Shown: positions 1 to 7,308 of the stretch, piece after piece
Numbering within the stretch: the stretch's first letter is position 1
Layout: each line of letters begins with the position of its first letter
Assembly (NCBI GenBank): GCA_012837885.1
Contig: DUQI01000020.1
Location: 1-36,561 of the forward strand
Direction: 5' to 3'
Source of the DNA: Fastidiosipila sp.
Lineage (GTDB): Bacteria > Bacillota > Clostridia > Saccharofermentanales > DTU023
DNA: 36,561 bases
Made by a program: the position numbers and the translations under genes
Notes under the pieces: model-generated
What the model saw: the letters and a program-made list of their open reading frames with translations, nothing else
Told to the model about the DNA's origin: nothing
Database searches by the model: none

Positions 1-40
1 GCGAATGCCGCCTCGTTTTATTTTCTTCATATCCAGTTCG

Positions 41-68
41 CCGACAGAGTGTAAAAAAGCTTTACAAT
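41..68 (+). promoter_or_regulatory. Promoter of the methyltransferase gene, possibly leaderless
   Basis: CCGACA (41-46) and TACAAT (63-68) are separated by 16 bases and match sigma-A hexamers 4/6 and 5/6. Only six bases lie between the -10 element and the ATG at 75, and they contain no Shine-Dalgarno sequence, so transcription would start at or next to the ATG. This is read from sequence only. Confidence 0.45.
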
Positions 69-74
69 AAAACG

Positions 75-836
75 ATGAAAGAACATGCCAGATATCAGGA
101 CATCAACGCGGAAACGATCGACGAATGGGTCAAAGACGGCTGGGAGTGGAGTATCCCGGTCGATCGCGAAACGTATGCTGCGGCCAAAGCCGGTGACTGG
201 AAGGTCAAGTTGACGCCGACAAAATACGTGCCGGCCGCATGGTTCGGAGACATAAGGGGGAAGAAAATTCTCGGTCTCGCCTCTGGCGGAGGCCAGCAGA
301 TGCCGATATTTCAAGCGCTCGGCGCGATCTGCACGGTGCTCGACTATTCTCCGCTGCAACTCGAACGAGAACATATAGTAGCTGCACGTGAAGGTTATGA
401 GATCGAGGTGATCCGGGCCGATATGACAGAGCCTCTGCCCTTTGAAGACGAGACGTTCGACCTGATCTTTCACCCCGTATCGAACTGTTACGTGGAAAAA
501 GTGGAACCCGTATTTCTCGAGTGCTACCGCGTCTTGAAACGAGGCGGCATCTTACTCGGCGGCTGTGACAACGGCATCAACTACATCGTCGACAACAAGG
601 AAGAGCGCATCATCCACAGCCTACCGTTTAATCCACTTAAAGATGAAGCCTTGCTTCGCGAACAGGTCGAAGTCGGTCTCGGCGTCCAGTTCTCACATAC
701 GATCGAAGAACAGATCGGCGGCCAGCTCAAAGCCGGATTTCGCCTGACCGATCTTTATGAAGACACGAACGGCGTGAATCGGCTGCACGAGATGCAGATT
801 CCGACGTTTCTCGCGACGCGTGCTGTAAAAGACTAG
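75..836 (+). CDS. Class I SAM-dependent methyltransferase
   Basis: This 253-residue soluble protein has a class I (Rossmann-fold) methyltransferase core. The glycine-rich motif I reads ILGLASGGGQQ at about residues 70-80. An acidic residue follows at the end of the next strand (TVLDYSPLQL), then the ADMTEPLPFEDETFDLIF segment typical of motifs II and III, then VLKRGGILLGG. The N-terminal part, with a tryptophan-rich stretch and KLTPTKYVP, resembles the uncharacterised group of bacterial methyltransferases whose motif I contains GGGQQ. The substrate cannot be told from sequence. The gene stands alone, convergent with the molybdenum operon. It starts seven bases after a -10-like TACAAT with no ribosome binding site, so it may be translated from a leaderless message. 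Confidence 0.85.
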   Translation: MKEHARYQDINAETIDEWVKDGWEWSIPVDRETYAAAKAGDWKVKLTPTKYVPAAWFGDIRGKKILGLASGGGQQMPIFQALGAICTVLDYSPLQLEREHIVAAREGYEIEVIRADMTEPLPFEDETFDLIFHPVSNCYVEKVEPVFLECYRVLKRGGILLGGCDNGINYIVDNKEERIIHSLPFNPLKDEALLREQVEVGLGVQFSHTIEEQIGGQLKAGFRLTDLYEDTNGVNRLHEMQIPTFLATRAVKD

Positions 837-854
837 GGATTATTGTAATCTAGT
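831..854 (-). terminator. Weak hairpin between convergent genes
   Basis: ACTAG-GATTA and TAATC-TAGT arms form a nine-pair AT-rich stem with a two-base bulge and a three-base loop. The hairpin spans the stop codons of both convergent genes. Read leftward it is followed by CTTTT, so it could be a weak intrinsic terminator for the molybdenum operon. The stem has only two G-C pairs. Confidence 0.3.
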
Positions 855-1347
855 GACCGCCGCCGGCCATCATCTTGAAGGCGTGCTCCAATTGATCGAC
901 GAAGGCATCGATGCTCTCCGCCACCGCTTTTGGACTTCCCGGCAGATTGATGATCAAGGAGTTTCCGCTTATACCGGCTATGCCGCGCGATAGCATCGCC
1001 CGTTTCGTGATCGCCATGCTGTGTGCGCGGATCGCCTCGGCGATGCCGGGCGCTTCTTTCTCGATCTCTTGCTTTGTCGCTTCCGGCGTCACGTCGCGCC
1101 CTGAAAAACCGGTACCGCCGCTCGTCAAAATCAGATCGACCTTGGCTTTCACCGCCTCGCCAATCGCTTTTCGAATCTTTGCCACTTCATCCGGTACGGT
1201 GTCGACGTATGATACGTCAAACGGATAGTCAAGAAGCTTCGCGCGGATCACATCGGCACAGAGGTCTTCTCTCTCGCCGCTGTACGCACGGTCGCTGACG
1301 ATAATGACCGCTACTTCATAGCGCTTATCAGTCGACATAGACGGCAT
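850..1347 (-). CDS. mog: MogA/MoaB-type molybdopterin adenylyltransferase
   Basis: MogA-family proteins adenylylate molybdopterin as the step before molybdate insertion by MoeA. The 165 residues cover one MoCF_biosynth domain. It begins with the beta strand AVIIVSDRAYSGE and continues with LILTSGGTGFSGRDVTPEAT (the molybdopterin-binding GGTG and RDVTPEAT motifs) and the late GNSLIINLPGSPKAV segment. MogA and MoaB homologues are hard to separate by eye. Because no other adenylyltransferase lies in the operon, it probably does the MogA job. The start codon lies inside the end of the MOSC gene (20-base overlap). A second ATG three codons later is equally possible. It is the last gene of the leftward molybdenum operon. 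Confidence 0.9.
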   Translation of the reverse strand: MPSMSTDKRYEVAVIIVSDRAYSGEREDLCADVIRAKLLDYPFDVSYVDTVPDEVAKIRKAIGEAVKAKVDLILTSGGTGFSGRDVTPEATKQEIEKEAPGIAEAIRAHSMAITKRAMLSRGIAGISGNSLIINLPGSPKAVAESIDAFVDQLEHAFKMMAGGGH

Positions 1348-1762
1348 CGCCTCTTTTTACCGAGCCACCCTCCAACACCTTCGCGAACACGCCTTCACGC
1401 GGCATGATGCAGTCGCCGACCGTGTTATAGATGCGGCAGCGGGTGTGGCACTCCTTGCCGATCTGCGTGATCTCGAGCAACGATTCGCCGATTCTCACCT
1501 TCGTACCGACGACGAGTGACACGGGATCGATGCCGGTGACCAGAATGTTCTCACCGAACGCGCCGTTATCGACATCGATGCCGGTTTTGCGGAATCGCTC
1601 GACCTTGTCTTCGGATAACAGGCTCACCTGGCGATGCCAATCGCCGGCATGCGCGTCCCCTTGAATGCCGTGACCGGCGACGAGCAACGCCTCCGGCACT
1701 TCTTTTTTAGGTGTCCCTTTCGCTTCACTGATGCAGACGGCGTAAACTTTACCTTGCAACAT
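1328..1762 (-). CDS. MOSC-domain protein
   Basis: The 144-residue protein consists of a single MOSC domain (the fold shared by the C-terminus of Moco sulfurase and by YiiM/YuaD). The VAGHGIQGDAHAGDWHRQVSLLS segment, the GAFGENI motif and the conserved cysteine region GKECHTRC followed by IMPREGVFAKVLEGG are all present. Stand-alone MOSC proteins bind Moco or handle sulfur on it. The exact reaction here is unknown. The start was placed at 1762 because an AGGAGG lies just upstream at 1768-1773 (reverse strand); the frame stays open further upstream, but that part overlaps moaA. The gene sits between moaA and mog, a common clostridial arrangement that supports a role in cofactor maturation. Confidence 0.88.
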   Translation of the reverse strand: MLQGKVYAVCISEAKGTPKKEVPEALLVAGHGIQGDAHAGDWHRQVSLLSEDKVERFRKTGIDVDNGAFGENILVTGIDPVSLVVGTKVRIGESLLEITQIGKECHTRCRIYNTVGDCIMPREGVFAKVLEGGSVKRGDAVYVD

Positions 1763-1763
1763 G

Positions 1764-2750
1764 TCAGCCTCCTGTCTTATACATGCCTTTGGCGGCATCG
1801 ATTGTCGGCGCATCGACCTCACTGGCCAACACGCCTTGGTGTGCCTCCGGCTTAAAGGCAACGGCATGCGTAATCGCCGCTTCTATCTCTTCATCGCTCG
1901 AGCCGTCTCGGAGTTTTTCTTTCAACGGAATACCGACGTTATAGAACAGACACAGTTTCAGGTGACCAGTGGACGTCAAGCGCAGACGGTTGCAACGGTC
2001 GCAAAACTGGTGACTGATCGCTTCGATAAAGCCGAAGCGTCCCTTGCTGCCGGTCGCCTCGAACATCGCCGCCGGACCGCCCGAAGTATCGGCTTTTGCC
2101 GGCGTCAAGGCGCCATACATTTTCCTCAACGCGACCTTCACTTCCTCGACACGTCCTTCAGGTTTCTCCTCACCGGCCATCGGCATCCATTCGATGAAGC
2201 GCACATCGATTCCGTATCTGTCGGCGAGCGATGCGACGCCGAGCCAGTCGTCCTTCGTGCTATCCGGACTCAAGACGCAGTTTACTTTGACCTTCGTAAA
2301 GCCGACCGCCAGCGCTTCTTCGAGACCGGCCAAGGCCGCGTCAAGCGCATCTTTCCCGGTCAGCGCGGCAAACCGTGTCGGATCGAGCGTATCGATGCTG
2401 ATATTTACGGCGTCGAGGCCGCTTCGTTTCAGTTGCTCGGCCAGCTCGGGAAGCAGTAAACCGTTCGTCGTCATGGCGACATAGTCGATGCCGTCGATCG
2501 CCTTCAACGATTCGACAAGTTCCGGCATCCCTTTCCTGACGAGCGGCTCTCCCCCCGTCAGACGCACGCGATTGACACCGAGTCCGGCCATTATCCGGAC
2601 GAGACGGACGATCTCTTCATACCGCAGTATCTCATCGTGCGGAATAAACTCGACACCTTCCGCCGGCATGCAGTAGCTGCAGCGCAGATTGCAGCGGTCG
2701 GTCACCGAGACCCTGAGGTAGTGAATATGTCTACCGAGACTGTCTTTCAT
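1764..2750 (-). CDS. moaA: GTP 3',8-cyclase MoaA (radical SAM)
   Basis: MoaA with MoaC converts GTP to cyclic pyranopterin monophosphate, the first step of Moco synthesis. The radical SAM motif CNLRCSYC (CxxxCxxC) lies at about residues 20-27. A second Fe-S motif near the C-terminus reads FCDRCNRLRLTSTGHLKLC. The chain ends in the double glycine (YKTGG) that MoaA needs for GTP chemistry. From the start chosen (MKDSLGRHIHYLRVS) the length is 328 residues, normal for the family. An alternative start 15 codons upstream is less likely because homologues begin near this point. The start overlaps the end of moaC by 20 bases, and the stop is next to the start of the MOSC gene. Confidence 0.96.
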   Translation of the reverse strand: MKDSLGRHIHYLRVSVTDRCNLRCSYCMPAEGVEFIPHDEILRYEEIVRLVRIMAGLGVNRVRLTGGEPLVRKGMPELVESLKAIDGIDYVAMTTNGLLLPELAEQLKRSGLDAVNISIDTLDPTRFAALTGKDALDAALAGLEEALAVGFTKVKVNCVLSPDSTKDDWLGVASLADRYGIDVRFIEWMPMAGEEKPEGRVEEVKVALRKMYGALTPAKADTSGGPAAMFEATGSKGRFGFIEAISHQFCDRCNRLRLTSTGHLKLCLFYNVGIPLKEKLRDGSSDEEIEAAITHAVAFKPEAHQGVLASEVDAPTIDAAKGMYKTGG

Positions 2751-3234
2751 AATCACCGCTTTTGCCGCCGGCTTTGGAGACGACACGTACATCATAGATC
2801 TCCATGCTCCGGTCGATCGCCTTCGCCATGTCGTACACGGTCAGAAGGGCGACCGATACGCCGCACAGCGCTTCCATCTCGACCCCGGTTTTGCCGGACG
2901 TCTTCACTTCACACTGTGCATAGAGCACGTGATCTTCTTCGAAAGTAAACGTCACGGTTGCCTTTTCGATCAGGAGGCGGTGGCAAAGCGGAATCAGGTC
3001 CGGTGTGTTCTTCACCGCCATGATCCCGGCGATTCTGGCCGCCGCCAGGACGTCGCCTTTCTTCGCACTGCCTTCGGAAATAGCGCGAAACGCCGCTTCA
3101 TTCATGCGGATACGGCCTTCGGCTACAGCGACACGTGTCGTCTCGGCTTTGGCCGACACATCGACCATCACCGCTTCGCCTTCTTTATTAATATGTGTCA
3201 GAGGATCGCCCATGGGACTTTCACTTTCTATCAT
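2731..3234 (-). CDS. moaC: Cyclic pyranopterin monophosphate synthase MoaC
   Basis: MoaC completes the conversion begun by MoaA, giving cyclic pyranopterin monophosphate. The 167 residues carry the family motifs: LTHINKEGEAVMVDVS near the N-terminus, NTPDLIPLCHRL in the middle, and TGVEMEALCGVSVALLTVYDM followed by VSKAGGKSG at the end. The latter contains the aspartate and lysine known as catalytic in E. coli MoaC. The ATG at 3234 shares one base with the TGA of modC (TGATG), which implies translational coupling. A second in-frame ATG seven codons later matches the usual MoaC N-terminus better and could be the real start. Confidence 0.96.
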   Translation of the reverse strand: MIESESPMGDPLTHINKEGEAVMVDVSAKAETTRVAVAEGRIRMNEAAFRAISEGSAKKGDVLAAARIAGIMAVKNTPDLIPLCHRLLIEKATVTFTFEEDHVLYAQCEVKTSGKTGVEMEALCGVSVALLTVYDMAKAIDRSMEIYDVRVVSKAGGKSGDYERQSR

Positions 3235-4292
3235 CAGGTGGTGTTGTTTCCCCCGGTCAAAAGCAGCACATCTTCCGGTGCGACCGTAAGATACGCCGGT
3301 TTTTCAAACACCTGACTCTCTTTCGTTAACATCCACCAGATCGGTTCAGCACCTTGGCCTTTATCCGGTTGAATCAGTATATTCCATTCAAAAGGCGTTT
3401 CAATGGCGGAACGTATGTCGAATGTTACCATATTTATCACACTGTCTTCGTTCGTCGCTTTAAAAGCGTGTGCACGTACACCGATATGCGTCAGATCGTC
3501 CGGAACGGCATCGGCCGTCTTAAGCGTCAGATTCCAATCCTCGGCGAAAACGGTCAAGTCATCTTTTTTCGTCGCGCGGGAGAGGTTCTTGCACCCCGTC
3601 AAACGCGCCGCCGCGACCGTCCCCGGCTGTTTGAACAAGTCTGCCGTCAAACCGAAATTGTCGACCTGCCCGTGTTCGAGCAGCATCAGCGACGGGCAGA
3701 GTTTATAGACCTCTTCCCTGTCATGCGTCACCATCACGGCGTATCCGTCAAAATCTTCAAGCCGATTTTTCATATCGAGCTGCAGCGACTCTTTCAAGTA
3801 GGCATCGAGTGCGGAAAACGGCTCGTCCAGGAGCAGCACATCCGGTTCACTCGCCAACACTCTGGCTACGGCGACGCGCTGCTGCTGTCCACCCGACAAT
3901 TGAGACGGATACCGTTTGCCGAGACCGTCGAGTTCGAAACGGTGGAGCAACTGTTCAATGCGTGCACCTTTTTCCCGGTTCGGTCCGTCGAGCGCTTCCG
4001 CGATATTTTTTTCGACGGTCATATTCGGAAACAGCGCGTGGTTTTGCAACAGATACCCGACCCGCCTGACCTGCGGCCGCAGATTAATGCGCGCCTTGCT
4101 GTCGTAGAGGACGCGACCGTCCACCTCGATCCGGCCTTCATCCGGCGTGATGATACCGGCGATGCATTTCAAGGTCATGCTCTTGCCGCTGCCGGATGCG
4201 CCCAGAATGCCGAGCGGCATTTTCTCCATCTCAAACGAGACATCGAGGGTAAAGCCCGAATATCTTTTTTTAATATCGACAATCAGGCTCAT
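3234..4292 (-). CDS. modC: Molybdate ABC transporter ATP-binding protein ModC
   Basis: This ATPase of 352 residues would energise molybdate (or tungstate) import with ModA and ModB. It has Walker A GASGSGKS (31-38), Q-loop LLQNHALF, signature LSGGQ (132-136), Walker B DVLLLDEP (151-158), D-loop SALD and the switch histidine in MVTHDREEV. The C-terminal third contains HIGVRAHAF and weakly resembles the regulatory domain of clostridial ModC. It does not show a clear Mop/TOBE sequence, and a separate Mop protein is encoded upstream at 7012. The start overlaps the end of modB by four bases (ATGA). Confidence 0.94.
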   Translation of the reverse strand: MSLIVDIKKRYSGFTLDVSFEMEKMPLGILGASGSGKSMTLKCIAGIITPDEGRIEVDGRVLYDSKARINLRPQVRRVGYLLQNHALFPNMTVEKNIAEALDGPNREKGARIEQLLHRFELDGLGKRYPSQLSGGQQQRVAVARVLASEPDVLLLDEPFSALDAYLKESLQLDMKNRLEDFDGYAVMVTHDREEVYKLCPSLMLLEHGQVDNFGLTADLFKQPGTVAAARLTGCKNLSRATKKDDLTVFAEDWNLTLKTADAVPDDLTHIGVRAHAFKATNEDSVINMVTFDIRSAIETPFEWNILIQPDKGQGAEPIWWMLTKESQVFEKPAYLTVAPEDVLLLTGGNNTT

Positions 4293-4975
4293 TTTCGGTT
4301 CTTCGGGCGCACACCGCGCCGCTCCTTCGCCGTCAGCACATTCATACTGACGACAATGATAAACGAGATTCCGACGAGGATCGCCACGTAGGCGTAGGCG
4401 CCCTCCATGTCACCGCCGGCGACAGCCGAATAGACGGCGAGCGGTAATGTTCTCGTCTGTCCGGCGATATTGCCGGCGATCATGGCGGTCGCGCCGAACT
4501 CGCCGAGGCCTCTGCCGAACGCGAGAATGCCTCCCGAGGCGACGCCCGGTAAAGCCATCGGCATGATCACACGCCAGAAAATCCGCCATTCCGACATACC
4601 GATCGTGCGCGCCGCATAGATCAGGTCGGGATCGACCTGTTCAAAGGCGCCGCGTGCGCTCCTGTACATCAAGGGAAAGGAGATGACGACGGCGGCGATC
4701 ACGGTGGCGGTCCAGTTGAAGACGACTCTTATGCCGAACCACTCGATCAGCATCTTGCCGACCGGACGGTTGACTCCGAAGATGTATAGAAGGAAAAACC
4801 CGGCGACGGTCGGCGGCAATACCATCGGCAAGGTCAAAATGCCGTCGACGACGGCACGGACGCGTTCACGCCGCATGGAGACGACGCCCCATGCGGCGAG
4901 TACGCCCAGGAAGAAAGTAATTACGATCGACAGCACCGCCGTTCTTAACGAGATGAGGATCGCGGAAATATCCAT
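4289..4975 (-). CDS. modB: Molybdate ABC transporter permease ModB
   Basis: This integral membrane subunit of a molybdate importer has 228 residues, the usual ModB length, with about five hydrophobic segments. The N-terminus (MDISAILISLRTAVLSIVITF) is typical of ModB/CysT permeases. The cytoplasmic coupling loop is recognisable as ALPGVASGGILAFGRGLGEFGAT, the EAA-type motif that contacts the ATPase, followed by AGNIAGQTRTLPLAVY, which is characteristic for molybdate permeases. The ATG shares a base with the TAA of modA (TAATG), and the 3' end overlaps modC by four bases, so modABC is a tightly coupled unit. Confidence 0.95.
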   Translation of the reverse strand: MDISAILISLRTAVLSIVITFFLGVLAAWGVVSMRRERVRAVVDGILTLPMVLPPTVAGFFLLYIFGVNRPVGKMLIEWFGIRVVFNWTATVIAAVVISFPLMYRSARGAFEQVDPDLIYAARTIGMSEWRIFWRVIMPMALPGVASGGILAFGRGLGEFGATAMIAGNIAGQTRTLPLAVYSAVAGGDMEGAYAYVAILVGISFIIVVSMNVLTAKERRGVRPKNRK

Positions 4976-5793
4976 TAGGGCAGATTCGATTTAAAGCCGT
5001 TCTTTTCGAACACGGCGATCGCTTCCTTCGATTTCAGGAATTCAATGAACTTCTCGGCTGCCGCTTTTTGCGGTGCATCCTTGAGGATCGCGACCGGATA
5101 GATCACTTTGTTCAGGCTGCCTTCCGGCGCTGCCGTGATCACCTTCACCTTGTCGGGAATCTGCGCAGCATCCGTCGCATACACGACGCCGACTTCGGCA
5201 CTGCCTTCACCGACCTGGTTCAACACTTCCGTCACGTTCGTGCCGAGGCTCGCTTTGGCTTTCACGTCGTCCCAGTTGCCGAGATGCGTAAACACCTGCT
5301 CCGAATACTGACCGACAGGCACGTTGGCCGGATCACCGATCGCGATGGTCGCCGCTTCCGTGACGTTGTCAAATCCCGTCACCTTCGTGTTGGAGTTGAC
5401 GCCCGTGATCAAGACGAGTTGGTTTTCCAGCAGTTCGACGACATTCTCACGCTCGATCTTCCCCTGATCGACGAGGGCATTCATCTGTTTGACAGCCGCG
5501 CTCATGAAAACACTCGCTTCCATGCCTTCCTCGATCTGAGTCTGCAGTTTACCGGATGAATCGTACGTACCGTCCACCGTGATGTTCGGATTGTCCTTAA
5601 CGAACATCGGAATCAGTTCGTCTCTGAAGCTCGCTTCAAGACTCGCCGCAGCCGCCAGTAGCATAGTGGCTTTATCACCCGCCTCTGCCTCGCTGCCTCC
5701 GGTGTCCTTCGGTGCTTCAGTCTTCGGTCCGCATGCGCCAAGCAGCGAGACAGTCAGGAGCAACACCAGTATCAATATCAGTCCTTTTTTCAA
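4975..5793 (-). CDS. modA: Molybdate-binding lipoprotein ModA
   Basis: ModA is the substrate-binding component of the molybdate importer, here anchored to the outer face of the membrane. The best start is TTG at 5793, seven bases after a GAGGAG ribosome binding site. It gives 272 residues beginning MKKGLILILV, a short basic N-region, a hydrophobic core and a lipobox LLGAC, so the mature protein would start at that cysteine. The AAASLEASF motif that binds the oxyanion follows, and later segments (DSSGKLQTQIEEG, IAIGDPANVPVGQY, VGVVYATDA) are typical of ModA. A longer form from the TTG at 5814 is possible but has a worse signal peptide. The gene lies about 30 bases after the MoeA-like gene. Confidence 0.94.
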   Translation of the reverse strand: MKKGLILILVLLLTVSLLGACGPKTEAPKDTGGSEAEAGDKATMLLAAAASLEASFRDELIPMFVKDNPNITVDGTYDSSGKLQTQIEEGMEASVFMSAAVKQMNALVDQGKIERENVVELLENQLVLITGVNSNTKVTGFDNVTEAATIAIGDPANVPVGQYSEQVFTHLGNWDDVKAKASLGTNVTEVLNQVGEGSAEVGVVYATDAAQIPDKVKVITAAPEGSLNKVIYPVAILKDAPQKAAAEKFIEFLKSKEAIAVFEKNGFKSNLP

Positions 5794-5823
5794 TGTTTTA
5801 CTCCTCACTTTCAATCATTGTTT

Positions 5824-6849
5824 CTAAACCCCTGCGCCAAGTGCGCAATTGGGGAATATACATGTGTCGCAGTTAAGACAGAGCCCGCCGTGGCCGAGCG
5901 CTGCGATATCGTCCGAGGTGATCGGCAGATCGGCTAAAATGCGCGGCAAAATAATGTCGAAGATCGTGCGCCCGTGAAACATCACGCACCCGGGCAACCC
6001 GATCAGCGCCTGCCCTTCCTTGGCGTAGCCGAGCATGAACATCGCGCCCGGCAATACCGGCGCGCCGTAGCGCACGACGCGCTCGGCAACCGTCTTGATC
6101 GCGAGCGGTGTGCGATCGTCCGGATCGACACTCATACCGCCGGTACAGAGCACGATCTCGGCACCGTCCGCCAAAAAATCACGGATCGCCTGAACCGTCC
6201 GCTCCGGATCGTCACCGACCAGTCTATGCGGCACATCGTCTATGCCGTATTCTTTTAGCTTTGCCAACACGACCGGGGTAAATGTGTCCCGGATCAGGCC
6301 CTTGTCGACTTCACTGCCCGTCACTACGACGGCGGCCTTTCGCTGCCGATAAGGATGAATGCGTAAAAGCGGCACGTCGCCTGCGACTTGCCGCGCGCGC
6401 TCCATCTTTCCGCTCTCGATCACAAGCGGTATGACGCGTGTTCCGGCCAGTTTGTCGCCTTTTCGGACGGGGCTGTTCGTGTGCCTCGTCGCGATCATCA
6501 TCTCGCCCAGCCGGTTGACGGCTTTCAGGCGTTCGACATCGACCTGGAACAGTCCGTCTTCTGCCGCATATATATCGATTTTGCCTTCTTTGACTTCACT
6601 GCCGGTCATGTGTTCACCGGCCGAGATGTCATACAAAATCGCCGCCGCATCATTTTCATGCAGCATGCCCTCTTTCGCTTCGAAGACGTACAGACTCGCT
6701 TTACCAAGTTTTAGAAGCTCGGGAATGTCAGCCTCAGTGACCACATGCCCGCGGCGAAAGGCGACACCTTTCGTGTCGTCTTTGACGATGCGCGTGATGT
6801 CGTGACAAAGGACGTGACCGACCGCGTCTTCCGTGCGGATTGTTTTCAT
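5824..6849 (-). CDS. MoeA-like molybdopterin-binding protein with cysteine-rich tail
   Basis: The 341-residue protein starts with a domain resembling the linker/N-terminal part of MoeA (DAVGHVLCHDITRI). A MoCF_biosynth molybdopterin-binding domain follows at roughly residues 170-290, with VVVTGSEVDKG and the loop CTGGMSVDPDD. This looks like the clostridial family annotated simply as molybdopterin-binding protein. It is shorter than true MoeA (about 400 residues) and differs in domain order. The end carries CLNCDTCIFPNC, a C-x2-C-x2-C-x4-C pattern that could bind a metal or Fe-S cluster. As first gene of the operon, with a strong AGGAGG (6854-6859) before the ATG, it is the only candidate in the window for the metal-insertion step. 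That role is inference. Confidence 0.85.
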   Translation of the reverse strand: MKTIRTEDAVGHVLCHDITRIVKDDTKGVAFRRGHVVTEADIPELLKLGKASLYVFEAKEGMLHENDAAAILYDISAGEHMTGSEVKEGKIDIYAAEDGLFQVDVERLKAVNRLGEMMIATRHTNSPVRKGDKLAGTRVIPLVIESGKMERARQVAGDVPLLRIHPYRQRKAAVVVTGSEVDKGLIRDTFTPVVLAKLKEYGIDDVPHRLVGDDPERTVQAIRDFLADGAEIVLCTGGMSVDPDDRTPLAIKTVAERVVRYGAPVLPGAMFMLGYAKEGQALIGLPGCVMFHGRTIFDIILPRILADLPITSDDIAALGHGGLCLNCDTCIFPNCALGAGV

Positions 6850-6880
6850 GAAACCTCCTACTCAGGCTCGATACGTGCGA

Positions 6881-6886
6881 ATTGTA
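6881..6886 (-). promoter_or_regulatory. Candidate -10 element of the molybdenum operon
   Basis: Read leftward, TACAAT occupies 6886-6881, about 32 bases before the ATG of the MoeA-like gene, with an AGGAGG in between. No convincing -35 hexamer is visible at the right spacing, so activation by a regulator is possible. The same bases overlap a candidate -35 (TTGTAC, 6882-6887) for the divergent mop gene, so the two promoters could interfere. Confidence 0.35.
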
Positions 6887-6937
6887 CCGTAAAATAAGTC
6901 GGTTGTAGTATATAGTAGGTATAGTGAGAATTCAACA

Positions 6938-6987
6938 AGAGGGATCCCGCGCAAGTCACCCGCGACAAGGAGACGGCAGGACTCTCT
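6938..6987 (+). promoter_or_regulatory. Structured leader upstream of mop
   Basis: The arms AGAGGGATCC (6938-6947) and GGACTCTCT (6979-6987) form a nine-pair stem with one G-U pair and one bulged A. Inside it CGCG (6948-6951) can pair with CGCG (6961-6964). The structure ends about 10 bases before the AGGAGG (6998-7003) of mop, a position suited to translational control. I do not recognise it as a known riboswitch class. Confidence 0.35.
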
Positions 6988-7011
6988 TTACGACATCAGG
7001 AGGATATCTAG

Positions 7012-7224
7012 ATGAAACTGAGTGCGAGAAACCAACTCAAAGGCAAAGTCATAAAAATTGAAGAAGGTGCCGTCAACGGCATCGTCGTGCTTGAACTTGA
7101 AGGCGGCGAAAAAGTCGTCTCGACGATCACGATGAATGCGATCGCCGATCTGAAACTGGAAGTCGGCAAAACGGCCTACGCCGTGGTCAAAGCGTCAAAC
7201 GTCATGGTGGCCGTCGACGACTAA
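7012..7224 (+). CDS. mop: Molbindin (Mop) molybdate/molybdopterin-binding protein
   Basis: This is a 70-residue single Mop (TOBE-type) domain. MKLSARNQLKGKVIKIEEGAV matches the SARNQLKG opening of molbindins, followed by VVSTITMNAIADLKLEVGKTAYAVVKASNVMVA. Such proteins assemble into hexamers that store or buffer molybdate in the cytoplasm. A near-perfect AGGAGG ribosome binding site precedes the ATG by about eight bases. The gene is transcribed away from the molybdenum operon and ends before a strong terminator, so it is probably a monocistronic message with its own control by the structured leader. Confidence 0.95.
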   Translation: MKLSARNQLKGKVIKIEEGAVNGIVVLELEGGEKVVSTITMNAIADLKLEVGKTAYAVVKASNVMVAVDD

Positions 7225-7253
7225 GCGACTTAAGAACACTAACTTTACTTGCG

Positions 7254-7288
7254 ACCGATCGTTCATATGATATGGCGATCGGTTTTTT
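7254..7288 (+). terminator. Intrinsic terminator of mop
   Basis: ACCGATCG (7254-7261) and CGATCGGT (7276-7283) make a perfect eight-pair stem with a 14-base loop, directly followed by a run of six T (7283-7288). Confidence 0.85.
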
Positions 7289-7308
7289 GTTGGACAAACG
7301 TTAACTAC

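Noticed and set aside
3354-4391. 345-codon open frame opposite modC and modB
   Set aside because: It lies wholly opposite motif-bearing genes, shows no domain, and is explained by high G+C at third codon positions.
6900-6930. ModE-type operator in the TATATA-containing stretch between the divergent molybdenum genes
   Set aside because: No proper inverted repeat with the ModE spacing, and no ModE gene is in the window.
6938-7005. Known Moco riboswitch before mop
   Set aside because: A stem is present but I could not match the known motif's conserved segments, so only an unclassified structured leader is reported.
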